A DNA stretch of 64,000 nt from Pseudofrankia inefficax (GTDB lineage Bacteria > Actinomycetota > Actinomycetes > Frankiales > Frankiaceae): the NCBI RefSeq assembly GCF_000166135.1, contig NC_014666.1:2294001-2358000 (forward strand), in the 5' to 3' direction. The stretch's first letter is position 1. The number at the start of each line of letters is the position of its first letter. The notes beneath the pieces were generated by a model that did no database searches, was not told the DNA's origin, and saw nothing but the letters and a program-made list of their open reading frames with translations. A program made the position numbers and the translations under genes. This document shows positions 44,965-53,009 of this stretch, piece by piece.

Positions 44965-45975
44965 TCAGCCGGTGGGAGCGGCCTCGGCGGCGACGCGGGG
45001 AAGCACCTTCTCGACGAACAGGCGCAGGCTTTCCCAGCCGCGCTCGGGCGGCATTCCGCCGCACAGCGGGTGCAGCACGGTCACCGGGCCCAGCTCGCCT
45101 GGCCCGGCGGACAGGCCGCGTCGTACACATTCGTCCGGCGTCAGAATCCGGTAACGGCCCTCGGCGCGCAGCTCGTCGACGGTCGTCGCGTGCGAATGCG
45201 CGGCCGAGGTCTGTCCCTCCGGCTGCCAGGACGAATACAGCGTCGCCTCCGCCAGGAAGTGCTCGCCGAGTTCCGCCCACGCCTTGTCGGGGTCCTCGGC
45301 GACGTGCACGAACGCCGTTTCCGCCGGCGGCATCACGACGAAACCGGAGGTGCCCTGCTGGGTGCACTGCTCGTAGTAATAGGCCTCCAGCTCGGGCAGG
45401 TTGTTCGCCGGGCACAGCGGCAGCCCGAGCCGGGCCGCGCGGCGCGCCGAGACCTTCGCGGAGCCACCGACCCAGAGCAGCTGGGCCGGTGGGCTCGCCG
45501 GTGGCGGCGTCACCCGGACCGTCCGGCCGCGGTACTCGAACGGCTCGCCGGTCCACGCGGCCAGCATCGCGGTCAGCGACTCGTCCATCAGGGCCCCGCG
45601 CCTCGACCAGTCCAGGCCGGCGTCCGCGTACTCCACCGGTCGATAGCCGAGGCCGGCGACCGCGGTGATCCGACCGCGGCCGGCCAGGTCGAGCACCGCG
45701 AGCTGCTCGGCCAGCCGCAGGGGGTCGCTCAGTGGCACCAGCAGCGCCTGGACGATGACGTGCACCCGCTTCGTCGCGCCGAGGATCAGGCCCGCGTTGA
45801 CCAGCGGCGCCGGGCTCCAGCCGTTGTCGGCGCCGTGGTGCTCCTCCAACGACACCATCGGGATGCCGGCCTCGTCGGCGTAGCTGGCCATCTCGATGCC
45901 GGCCTGGTACGCCGCTGCGAGCGCGCCCCGGTCGAGGCCGGGCACCGCGAAGTTGAACCGCAGCACAGAAAGCAT
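44965..45975 (-). CDS. LLM-class (F420/flavin-dependent luciferase-like) oxidoreductase
   Basis: A 336-residue TIM-barrel protein of the bacterial luciferase-like family. SLEEHHGADNGW, RITAVAGLGYRPVEYADAG and LLWVGGSAKVSARRAARLGL are typical. It lies downstream of an SDR gene on the same strand (31 bp gap), and the pair is divergent from ipdA across a KstR2-type box, which suggests a part in steroid ring breakdown. ATG 45975. Electron donor could be F420 or FMN. Confidence 0.85.
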   Translation of the reverse strand: MLSVLRFNFAVPGLDRGALAAAYQAGIEMASYADEAGIPMVSLEEHHGADNGWSPAPLVNAGLILGATKRVHVIVQALLVPLSDPLRLAEQLAVLDLAGRGRITAVAGLGYRPVEYADAGLDWSRRGALMDESLTAMLAAWTGEPFEYRGRTVRVTPPPASPPAQLLWVGGSAKVSARRAARLGLPLCPANNLPELEAYYYEQCTQQGTSGFVVMPPAETAFVHVAEDPDKAWAELGEHFLAEATLYSSWQPEGQTSAAHSHATTVDELRAEGRYRILTPDECVRRGLSAGPGELGPVTVLHPLCGGMPPERGWESLRLFVEKVLPRVAAEAAPTG

Positions 45976-46006
45976 GGCTGATCTCCCATTCCCTGGCGGC
46001 GGCGCG

Positions 46007-46915
46007 TCAGGCTCCGTAGACCGGTTCGGCCGGGGGAGCGGCCGCGAGCAGCTTGTCGACGGCGACCCCGACCTGGGCCGTCTCCCAGCGGGCGCCGCGG
46101 TCGATCGGCACCCCGTGCCGCCAGCCGCTCGCGACGGCGAGCTTCCCGCCCTCGACCTCGAAGACCTGGCCGGTCACGTGCGCCGAGCGCTCGCTGCCCA
46201 GCCACACCACCAGCGGCGCGATGTTCGCCGGGTCCATCGCGTCGAAGCCGGACTCGACCGGCGCCATCGTGTCGAAGACGCCCTCGGTCATCCGGGTCCG
46301 CGCCGACGGGGCGATGGCGTTCGCCGTCACCCCGTAGCGGGCCAGCTCGGTCGCGGCGATCAGTGTCAGCGCGGCGATCCCGGCCTTCGCGGCGCCATAG
46401 TTGCCCTGCCCGACGCTGCCCTGCAGGCCGGCGCCGGAGCTGGTGTTGATGATCCGGGCGTCCGGGCGCCGGCCGGCCTTGGCCTCGTCGCGCCAGTAGC
46501 CGGCGGCGTGCCGCAGCGGCGCCGCGTGCCCCTTGAGGTGGACGCGCACCACCGCGTCCCACTCCTGCTCGGTCATCGAGACGAGCATCCGGTCGCGCAC
46601 GAAGCCAGCGTTGTTGACCAGCACGTCGAGCCGGCCGAACGTGTCCACGGCGGTGCGCACGAGCGCCTCGGCCCCGGACCAGTCGGCGACGTCGTCGGTG
46701 CTCACGACCGCCTCGCCGCCGAGCGCCCTGATCTCCTCGACGACGCCGCTCGCGACGGGCTCCCCGGCGGCGGCGCCGTCCAGCGCCACCCCGACGTCGT
46801 TGACGACGACCCGGGCGCCCTGGCGGGCGAACTCCAGCGCGTGTGCCCGGCCGATGCCCCGTCCCGCGCCGGTGACGATCACGACCCGGCCGGCACAGAC
46901 CCCGCCCTCGCCCAC
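46007..46915 (-). CDS. Short-chain dehydrogenase (Rv3548c-like)
   Basis: A 302-residue SDR resembling the 17-beta-HSD-type dehydrogenases Rv3548c/Rv3549c of the mycobacterial steroid cluster. NAD motif VIVTGAGRGIGRAHALEFA, VNDVGVALDG, VNNAGFVRDRML, catalytic Tyr173 and Lys177 in GNYGAAKAG, and late HVTGQVFEVEGGKLAV. GTG 46915 gives the family length. The frame continues open to 47077 but that part encodes an Arg/Glu/Ser-rich repeat-like sequence. Divergent from ipdA, as Rv3549c is from echA20-ipdA in M. tuberculosis. Confidence 0.85.
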   Translation of the reverse strand: MGEGGVCAGRVVIVTGAGRGIGRAHALEFARQGARVVVNDVGVALDGAAAGEPVASGVVEEIRALGGEAVVSTDDVADWSGAEALVRTAVDTFGRLDVLVNNAGFVRDRMLVSMTEQEWDAVVRVHLKGHAAPLRHAAGYWRDEAKAGRRPDARIINTSSGAGLQGSVGQGNYGAAKAGIAALTLIAATELARYGVTANAIAPSARTRMTEGVFDTMAPVESGFDAMDPANIAPLVVWLGSERSAHVTGQVFEVEGGKLAVASGWRHGVPIDRGARWETAQVGVAVDKLLAAAPPAEPVYGA

Positions 46916-47110
46916 AACGTCCCGGGTTCGCTCCCGGGGTTCCTGCCGGATCGGCGGAGCCGATCTGGTAGGTCCGGCTTCGCTTGCAGCGTCTCTGGTT
47001 CGCTCCGTCGCTTCACTCGCTACGCGGCCGTCCTCGTACCTCGGACGTCCACTACGCTCGCTCACTCCTTCGCTCACGCGTCATCTCCTCGCGGTGGCCG
47101 TCGACGGCTG
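46916..47110. other. Unusual CGCT-rich leader between the SDR start and the KstR2-type box
   Basis: This stretch contains repeated TTCGCT / TCGCT motifs (for example 46978-46987, 47001-47006, 47056-47061 and 47077-47082). It reads through without stops in the SDR frame as Arg/Glu/Ser-rich sequence. It looks like a degenerate repeat rather than a protein domain and would form a long SDR 5' leader. Confidence 0.45.
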
Positions 47111-47126
47111 GTAACTTACCCGACCA

Positions 47127-47140
47127 AGCAAGCGCTTGTG
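47127..47140. promoter_or_regulatory. KstR2-type operator in the SDR/ipdA divergent region
   Basis: AGCAAGCGCTTGTG matches AnCAAGnnCTTGnT except for the final base. TAGATG at 47141-47146 could be the -10 for ipdA, so the box would overlap the -35. The box is 57 bp before ipdA and about 210 bp before the SDR. Confidence 0.7.
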
Positions 47141-47196
47141 TAGATGTACGCCGTGGGGTCCGGACACCGGCCGCACGCTCTGCTGAGGGGCGGTTG

Positions 47197-48087
47197 ATGG
47201 GCGCGAAGCTGACCACGGTCGGTGCCGCCGTCGCGGCGGTCGAGAGCGGGATGACCATCGGGATCGGCGGCTGGGGCTCGCGCCGCAAGCCGATGGCCCT
47301 GGTCCGGGCGCTCGCCCGCGGGCCGGCCACCGACCTGACCGTCGTCACCTATGGCGGCCCCGACGTCGGCCTGCTCGCCGCGGCCGGGAAGATCCGCGTG
47401 CTGGTCAGCGGGTTCGTCTCGCTGGACTCGATCGCGCTGGAGCCGCATTTCCGGGCCGCCCGCCAGCGCGGCGAGATCGAGTTCCGCGAGCTGGACGAGG
47501 GCATGCTGCAGTGGGGCCTGCTAGCCGCCGCGCACCGGCTGCCGTTCCTGCCGATCCGGGCCGGCCTCGGCTCGGACGTCCCGGCGACCTTCCCCGGCCT
47601 GCGGACCGTCAGGTCGCCCTACCCGGACGGCGAGGAGCTCGTCGCCATGCCGGCGCTGCCCCTCGACGTCGCGTTCGTGCACGCGAACCGGGCCGACGCC
47701 GCCGGGAACGCGGCCTTCCTCGGCCCCGACCCGTACTTCGACGACCTGTTCTGCCTCGCCGCCCGCCACCGGGTGCTGTCCTGCGAGCGGGTGGTCGAGA
47801 CCGCCCAGCTGACGAAGGAAGCCCCGGTCCAGGCACTGCGGATCAACCGGATGATGGTCGACGCGGTCGTTGAGACGCCGAACGGCGCCCATTTCACCAG
47901 CTGCGTCCCCGACTACGACCGCGACGAGACGTTCCAGCGTGCCTACGTGGCGGCGGCCGCGGCGGGTGGGGGCTCGCAGGACTGGGCCGCCTTCCACGAG
48001 CGGTACCTGGCCGGCGACGAGGCCGGCTACCAGGCCGCGGTCCGGGCCCAGCAGTCGCTTCGGGGCGAGAAGGAGACCGGTCGATGA
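47197..48087 (+). CDS. ipdA: IpdA, CoA-transferase-like ring hydrolase alpha subunit
   Basis: A 296-residue protein matching M. tuberculosis IpdA (Rv3551). IpdAB hydrolytically opens the last steroid ring (COCHEA-CoA). Matching stretches: SGMTIGIGGWGSRRKPMALV, LTVVTYGGPD, GFVSLDS, AAHRLPFLPIRAGLGSDVP, DPYFDDLF and RINRMMVDAVVE. GAGGGG lies six bases before ATG 47197. It overlaps ipdB by 4 bp (ATGA). Controlled in all likelihood by the KstR2-type box upstream. The echA20 gene that precedes ipdA in mycobacteria is absent here. Confidence 0.92.
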   Translation: MGAKLTTVGAAVAAVESGMTIGIGGWGSRRKPMALVRALARGPATDLTVVTYGGPDVGLLAAAGKIRVLVSGFVSLDSIALEPHFRAARQRGEIEFRELDEGMLQWGLLAAAHRLPFLPIRAGLGSDVPATFPGLRTVRSPYPDGEELVAMPALPLDVAFVHANRADAAGNAAFLGPDPYFDDLFCLAARHRVLSCERVVETAQLTKEAPVQALRINRMMVDAVVETPNGAHFTSCVPDYDRDETFQRAYVAAAAAGGGSQDWAAFHERYLAGDEAGYQAAVRAQQSLRGEKETGR

Positions 48088-48902
48088 CGCAGCCCGAGGC
48101 GGCCCCGGCCCGGCCGATGCCAGCGGTCGGCGGGCCGGTCGCCCGCCGGGCAGACGTCTGCGCGCTGGCGTGCGCCGAGGCCTTCCGCGGCGCCGGTGAG
48201 ATCCTCGCCAGCGCCTTCGGGACCGCGCCCGCGCTCGGCGCCCGGCTCGCCCGCCTGCTGTTCGCCCCCGACCTGGTGCTCTCCGACGGCGAGGCCATGC
48301 TGCTGGCCAACACCCCGCCGCTGGGCGCGCCCCCGTCGGAGGCGGTCGTGGAGGGCTGGCTGCCGTTCCGGTCCGTGTTCGACGTCGTGGCCGCCGGCCG
48401 CCGTCACGTGATCATGATCCCATCGCAGCTCGACGCCTTCGGCAACATGAACATCTCCGCGGTCGGCCCGCACGCCCGCCCGAAGGCCCAGCTCATCGGC
48501 ACCCGCGGCGCCCCGGGAAACACCGTCAACCACGCCACCAGCTACTGGGTGCCCAGGCACGGGCCGCGGGTGTTCGTCGAGCGCGTCGACGTCGTCTGCG
48601 GCGTCGGCTACGACCGAGCCCGCGCGGCCGGCCCGTCCGCCACCCGCTTCCACGGCCTGGGCCGGGTGGTCACGGACCTCGCCGTCCTCGACTTCGCGAG
48701 CCCCGACAACCGGCTGCGGCTCGCCTCCGTGCACCCGGGCGTGACCGTCGACGAGGTCCTCGCCGCGACTGGCTTCCCCCTCGTCCTGCCGGCCGCCGGG
48801 TCGGACGCCGTACCGGTGACGCCGGAGCCGTCGGCCGCCGAGCTGGACCTGCTCGACGTGCTGGACCCCAAGGGACTGCGCTACCGCGAGGTGGCCGCGT
48901 GA
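48084..48902 (+). CDS. ipdB: IpdB, CoA-transferase-like ring hydrolase beta subunit
   Basis: A 272-residue partner of IpdA. VCALACAEAFRGAGEILAS, LARLLFAPDLVLSDGEAML, the long SQLDAFGNMNISAVG and RGAPGNTVNHATSYWVP are typical of the IpdB type. IpdAB uses a catalytic Glu in this subunit in known examples. It overlaps ipdA and ipdC by 4 bp each, so the three are translated together. Confidence 0.92.
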   Translation: MTQPEAAPARPMPAVGGPVARRADVCALACAEAFRGAGEILASAFGTAPALGARLARLLFAPDLVLSDGEAMLLANTPPLGAPPSEAVVEGWLPFRSVFDVVAAGRRHVIMIPSQLDAFGNMNISAVGPHARPKAQLIGTRGAPGNTVNHATSYWVPRHGPRVFVERVDVVCGVGYDRARAAGPSATRFHGLGRVVTDLAVLDFASPDNRLRLASVHPGVTVDEVLAATGFPLVLPAAGSDAVPVTPEPSAAELDLLDVLDPKGLRYREVAA

Positions 48903-50008
48903 GTGGCGACCCGCGGCTGGAGACGGCGTTCACCCGCCTCACCGGGGCGCGCTACCCGATCGTCCAGACCGGGATGGGATGGGTGTCCGGCGCCCGGCTG
49001 ACCGCGGCGACCTCGGCCGCCGGCGGGCTGGGCATCCTCGGTTCGGCGACGATGACGCTCGACCAGCTGGCCGGTGCGGTCCGCGCGGTGAAGGAGCGCA
49101 CCGACGCGCCGTTCGGCGTCAACCTGCGGTCCGACGCCGAGGACGTCGAGGACCGGGTCGCGCTCATGGTCCGCGAAGGGGTGCGGGTCGCGTCGTTCGC
49201 GCTCGCGCCGCGCAAGGACCTGTTCGCCCGGCTGCGCGACGCCGGGATCGTCACGATGCCGTCGGTCGGGGCCCGCCGGCACGCCGAGAAGGTCGCCTCC
49301 TGGGGCGCCGACGCGGTGCTCGTCCAGGGTGGGGAGGGCGGCGGGCACACCGGCGCCGTCCCGACGTCGCTACTCGTGCCGCAGGTGGTCGACGCCGTCG
49401 ACATCCCGGTGGTCGCCGCGGGCGGCTACTTCGACGGCCGCGGCCTCGTCGCCGCGCTCGCCTACGGCGCCGCCGGCATCGGGATGGGCACCCGGTTCCT
49501 GCTCACGGCCGACAGCACCGTCGCCGACAACGTCAAGGCGCACTACCTGGCCGCCGGCGTCGACGGCACTGTCGTCACCACCCGGGTCGACGGCGTGCCG
49601 CACCGGGTGCTGCGGACTCCGCTGGTCGACGGGCTGACCTCGGCCGGCCCGCTCACCCGGTTCCCGCGCGCCATCCGCAACGCGGCCGCGTTCCGCCGGG
49701 CCTCGGGCGCGACCTGGCGCGGGCTGCTGCGTGAGGGCCGGGCGCTGCGCTCGCACGGCGGGCTGACCTGGAGCCAGGTGCTGATGAGCGCCAACACCCC
49801 GATGCTGCTGCGCGCGTCGATGGTCGAGGGCCGTGACGACCTCGGGCTGATGACGTCCGGCCAGGTGGCGGGTCTGATCGACGACGTGCCGACGGTCGAG
49901 GAGCTGGTCGGCCGGATCGTCGCGGAGGCGGCCGCCGTGCTCGACCGGCTCGCGGCCTCCGGCGCCGCCGCGCCGCGACCGGTCGCCGTGGCCCCGGAGC
50001 CCGGATGA
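48899..50008 (+). CDS. ipdC: IpdC, NPD-like flavin-dependent enoyl reductase/isomerase
   Basis: A 369-residue FMN barrel of the nitronate-monooxygenase/2-nitropropane-dioxygenase type. It begins RLTGARYPIVQTGMGWVSGA and has VQGGEGGGHTGAVPT, PVVAAGGYFDGRG and GIGMGTRFLLTADS. In the HIP pathway IpdC reduces or shifts the ring double bond before IpdAB acts. GTG 48899 overlaps ipdB; the stop overlaps the MaoC-like gene. Confidence 0.88.
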   Translation: MSGDPRLETAFTRLTGARYPIVQTGMGWVSGARLTAATSAAGGLGILGSATMTLDQLAGAVRAVKERTDAPFGVNLRSDAEDVEDRVALMVREGVRVASFALAPRKDLFARLRDAGIVTMPSVGARRHAEKVASWGADAVLVQGGEGGGHTGAVPTSLLVPQVVDAVDIPVVAAGGYFDGRGLVAALAYGAAGIGMGTRFLLTADSTVADNVKAHYLAAGVDGTVVTTRVDGVPHRVLRTPLVDGLTSAGPLTRFPRAIRNAAAFRRASGATWRGLLREGRALRSHGGLTWSQVLMSANTPMLLRASMVEGRDDLGLMTSGQVAGLIDDVPTVEELVGRIVAEAAAVLDRLAASGAAAPRPVAVAPEPG

Positions 50009-50466
50009 GCAGGCCGGCGGCGGCACCGCTCGTGCTGACCGGTGTGGACGCCGTGCGCGCGGCGGTCGGCCGTGAGCTCGGGCCGGCCGGGCCGGTGCTC
50101 GTCGGCCCCGAGCGGGTCGCGGCGTTCGAAACCGCCACTGGTTGGCCGGCCGGGCCGCCTTCGACGTGTGCCGGGCCGACGTCCGGCCGGGCGGTGCCGA
50201 AGCTGCTGCTGCTGTCGCTCGTGAACGACGTGTTGCCGCGGCTCGTCGATGTTCGAGGCTTCGCGATGGGTGTCAACTACGGCACCGGCCCGGTACGATT
50301 TCCGGCCGGGCTGCCGGTCGGTGGCGCCGTCCTGGGCAGCCTGATGATCACCGAGGTGGCGGACGTTCCCGGCGGCGTCCAGGTCACCTTCCGGGTCACC
50401 CTGACCGCCGGCGACACCGACCACCAGGTCTGCGTCGCCGACAGTCTCGCGCGTTACCTGGACTAG
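50005..50466 (+). CDS. MaoC-like hot-dog protein, degenerate catalytic site
   Basis: A 153-residue hot-dog-fold protein of the MaoC dehydratase type. LLLLSLVNDVLPRLVDVRG, the conserved MGVNYGTGPVRFPAGLPVG and a final VCVADSLARYL are recognisable. The usual hydratase motif with Asp and His (D-x4-H within IHxD...GGxIAHG) is not visible; that region reads GPPSTCAGPTSGRAVPK. It may be a non-catalytic partner or use other residues. It overlaps ipdC by 4 bp (ATGA) and is the last gene of the ipd operon. Confidence 0.72.
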   Translation: MSRPAAAPLVLTGVDAVRAAVGRELGPAGPVLVGPERVAAFETATGWPAGPPSTCAGPTSGRAVPKLLLLSLVNDVLPRLVDVRGFAMGVNYGTGPVRFPAGLPVGGAVLGSLMITEVADVPGGVQVTFRVTLTAGDTDHQVCVADSLARYLD

Positions 50467-50491
50467 GCCAGGGCCGCCTGGGGCGGGGGCG

Positions 50492-51379
50492 TCAGGCCGG
50501 CTTGTGGCCGACGCCGGCCCAGACGATGGTCTGCTCCGGCTCGTCCGCGCGCCACTTGGTCGCGAGCACGACGCCCGGGTCGAGCAGGTCCCAGCCGTCG
50601 AAGAACGGGACGACCTGCTCCTGGCTGCGGAACGTGATCGTCGCGCCCGCCGACGCCGATCGCAGCAGGGCCGCGGCCGCGAGCGCGTCGGCGCTCGGGG
50701 TGCTCGTCTGTGCCCCGGCGCTCGCGATGCCCGGATGGGACAGGACGAGGTAACTGCCCGCCGGCAGCGCCTCGGCGAGAGTGCGCACGACGTCGTACGG
50801 AGACTCGTCGTCACTCACGCAGTGCATGATCGCGACCAGCATGAGCGCGACGGGCTGGCTGAAGTCGAGGAGTTCCGCGGCCTTGGCGAGCAGGGCGCCC
50901 GGCTCGCGGACGTCTCCCTGGACGTACGCGGTCGCCCCGTCGGTGGTGCTGGTCAGCAGAGCCTGCGCGTGGGCCAGCACGATCGGGTCGTTGTCGGCGT
51001 AGACGACCCGGGCGTCCGGCGCGGCGCGCTGGGCGACCTCGTGGGTGTTGTCGGCGGAGGGCACGCCCGTGCCGATGTCGAGGAACTGGCGGATGCCGCG
51101 CTCGGCGGCGAGCAGGTGCACCGCGCGCCGCAGGAAGGACCGGTTCGCCCGGACGCTCTGGGTGGTCGACGGCATCGCGGCGAGGACCTTCTCGGCGACC
51201 TCCCGGTCAGCCGGGTAGTTGGTCTTGCCGCCGAGCCAGTAGTCGTAGATCCGGGCGACGTGCGCGACGTCGGTACGGAGGTCGACGGGCTCGCCGTCCG
51301 GCCCGGGGGTGACCTCGTCGGCGGCTATCGCCGACTGGAAGTCCCACGACCGGCCCTCGTCGGTGCCGCTGTCTGCCAC
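50492..51379 (-). CDS. SAM-dependent methyltransferase, DUF574 (PF04672) family
   Basis: A 295-residue member of a large actinomycete methyltransferase family. The hallmark VARIYDYWLGGKTNYPADRE is near residue 40, with FLDIGTGVPSADNTHEVAQ as the SAM motif, VVYADNDPIVLAHAQALL and ALMLVAIMHCVSDDE. Substrates are unknown. Frankia and Streptomyces carry many paralogs. GTG 51379 follows AAAGGAAG. It is convergent with the ipd operon, not part of the steroid set. Confidence 0.92.
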   Translation of the reverse strand: MADSGTDEGRSWDFQSAIAADEVTPGPDGEPVDLRTDVAHVARIYDYWLGGKTNYPADREVAEKVLAAMPSTTQSVRANRSFLRRAVHLLAAERGIRQFLDIGTGVPSADNTHEVAQRAAPDARVVYADNDPIVLAHAQALLTSTTDGATAYVQGDVREPGALLAKAAELLDFSQPVALMLVAIMHCVSDDESPYDVVRTLAEALPAGSYLVLSHPGIASAGAQTSTPSADALAAAALLRSASAGATITFRSQEQVVPFFDGWDLLDPGVVLATKWRADEPEQTIVWAGVGHKPA

Positions 51380-51901
51380 CAGGCTTCCTTTCCCAGATGT
51401 CGCGTGCGTCCGACGCTCGCGGGCGGTTGAACCGGCGGGGACGGTGGCGACCAGCCAGGCCGGTGCCACCTATTCGACCTGCTCTGCGTCGGATAGTAGC
51501 CCCGCGTCCGGTATCTCGGCGCCGAGCCACGGATACGGTGCGCGGCACGCGGCCGGTCGCCGCGGCGGGCCCCGCGGCGACGGCTGTCGGCGCCGGCCGT
51601 GCGCGGTCGGGGTTGCGTTCTGTCACCGCTGGCGTGACGTTCCCCCGCCCGGGGGCACCGGACAGCTGAGCCGCCCGGACCGCTCCTGACGGGCGACCTG
51701 CCTGCCCGCGGGCTCGGGGCCGATCGCACCGGAGCGACTTAGGCAACAGATTCGTCCGATATGCCCGTCACTCTGCGAAGCTGGACGAGCCGGCGGGCGC
51801 GCTCCAGGGCATCCGGGACCGGCCACCGGCGATCGGGGGAGCCGCCGGCTGGGGCGCGACACGGTGCCTGAGCCTGTGGAGCCGTCCGCGTGGGCCTAGA
51901 G
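51380..51901. other. Intergenic stretch between the methyltransferase and kstR
   Basis: About 520 bp. Frames here are Arg/Pro/Ala-rich and unlike proteins. The promoters for the two divergent genes must be in it; the KstR-type box at its right end is the only recognised site. Confidence 0.5.
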
Positions 51902-51915
51902 TAGAACAGGATCTA
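51902..51915. promoter_or_regulatory. KstR-type operator before kstR
   Basis: TAGAACAGGATCTA matches the KstR consensus with one arm base changed (GATCTA in place of GTTCTA). It lies 45 bp before GTG 51961, consistent with the autoregulation known for KstR. Confidence 0.65.
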
Positions 51916-51960
51916 GTTTTGGTGGCGGCGGTTGCGTCGAGCGCCAGTGAGGAGGCCCCG

Positions 51961-52605
51961 GTGAGCGAAACGGTGGCCGCGGCGGCCACGTCGCCGGCGA
52001 AGGGCGTGCCGGCCACGACGGCGACCCCCTCCCAGCAGGCGCGCCGGGAACGCATGCTTTCCGCTGCGCTCGCCCTGGCCAGCCAGGGTGGCTACGACGA
52101 GGTGCAGATGCGCGAGGTGGCCGAGCAGGCCGGGGTCGCGCTGGGCACCCTCTACCGCTACTTCCCGTCCAAGGTGCACCTGCTCGCCTCGGCGCTGGCC
52201 CGTCATCTGTCCGGGCTGCGCGAGGCCGTGCTCGACCCACTGCCCGGCTCCGCCGACCCGCCGACCCGCGTCATGGCGATGATGAACCGCCTGGTCGACG
52301 AGCTCAGCCGGGACCGGCTGGTCGCCGAGGCCCTCATCCAGGCGATGACGCTCGCGTCGGCGACCGTCGGCACCGAGATCGACGACGTCGACGAGGCGAT
52401 GATCGGCCTGATCGGCGTCGCCGCGTTCGGGCCCGACCACGTCGTCGACGAGCGGGACAAGCTGATCACCAACATCATCGGCAAGGTCTTCCTCAGCGAC
52501 CTGCGCTACTGGCTCGGAGACCGGATGACCCTCGAGGGCGTCCGGGCCTCCCTGGGCGACACCGTCGCCGTCGTCCTCGCCGGGCAGCAGGCACTCGTCC
52601 GCTAG
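51961..52605 (+). CDS. kstR: KstR-like TetR repressor of sterol catabolism
   Basis: A 214-residue TetR regulator closely resembling mycobacterial KstR. QARRERMLSAALALASQGGY, the HTH VQMREVAEQAGVALGTLYRY and FPSKVHLLASALARHLS are near-identical in pattern. KstR binds 3-oxo-cholestenoyl-CoA-type ligands and represses side-chain and ring A/B genes. GTG 51961 is five bases after GGAGG; the frame is open to TTG 51919 but without support. The operator just upstream and matching boxes before other genes in the window form a coherent local regulon. Confidence 0.85.
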   Translation: MSETVAAAATSPAKGVPATTATPSQQARRERMLSAALALASQGGYDEVQMREVAEQAGVALGTLYRYFPSKVHLLASALARHLSGLREAVLDPLPGSADPPTRVMAMMNRLVDELSRDRLVAEALIQAMTLASATVGTEIDDVDEAMIGLIGVAAFGPDHVVDERDKLITNIIGKVFLSDLRYWLGDRMTLEGVRASLGDTVAVVLAGQQALVR

Positions 52606-53009
52606 AACGCCTTCCGTGGCTCCCGTGTAGCCGGTCTCCGTACCTGTCTTCAAGGACGCTGACCCTCGTGCCGTGACCGCCACGGTCCGCCGGAACGGGT
52701 GAACCGTGCCGGAAGCGGCTCTAGCGCTGGTCGGTGGGGCGTCCGTTCTCGATAGGTGAGTGTTGCCGGCGACGCACGGCGAATTCGAGTAGCACGGCTG
52801 CGAGCAGCTCGCCTGGTGGCTTTCGCCGCGGCGGGGTAGAACCCGGCGATCCTCGGCGCGCCGAAGGCCTGCGAAGACCCTCAGCGCGAGACATACTGTG
52901 ACTAGCGAAACAGGCCGGCGTCCGCCTTGCGGTTCCGCGAGGTCAGGCAGTCCTTGAAGCGTCTACGGCAAACGTCCGCCCGCGAGGGCCCTCCTGGTTG
53001 GCCTGACCA
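52606..53009. other. Intergenic stretch before the DUF4912 gene
   Basis: About 400 bp with lower codon bias. A short minus-strand frame ending at a stop near 52723 reads RRKPPGELLAAVLLEFAVRR in its last part and might be a gene remnant, but I do not recognise it. Promoter for the DUF4912-GH57 pair is expected here. Confidence 0.35.

Noticed and set aside
47000-47077. N-terminal extension of the SDR from a start at 47077
   Set aside because: The extension is Arg/Glu/Ser-rich and repeat-derived, and the family begins about where GTG 46915 lies.
51919-51960. Upstream TTG start for kstR
   Set aside because: No ribosome binding site, while GGAGG is placed correctly for GTG 51961, where KstR similarity begins soon after.
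52723-52870. Short minus-strand frame ending with a GELLAAVLLEFAVRR-like stretch, possibly a transposase or other remnant
   Set aside because: Too short, no start or recognised family; noted only as part of the intergenic description.
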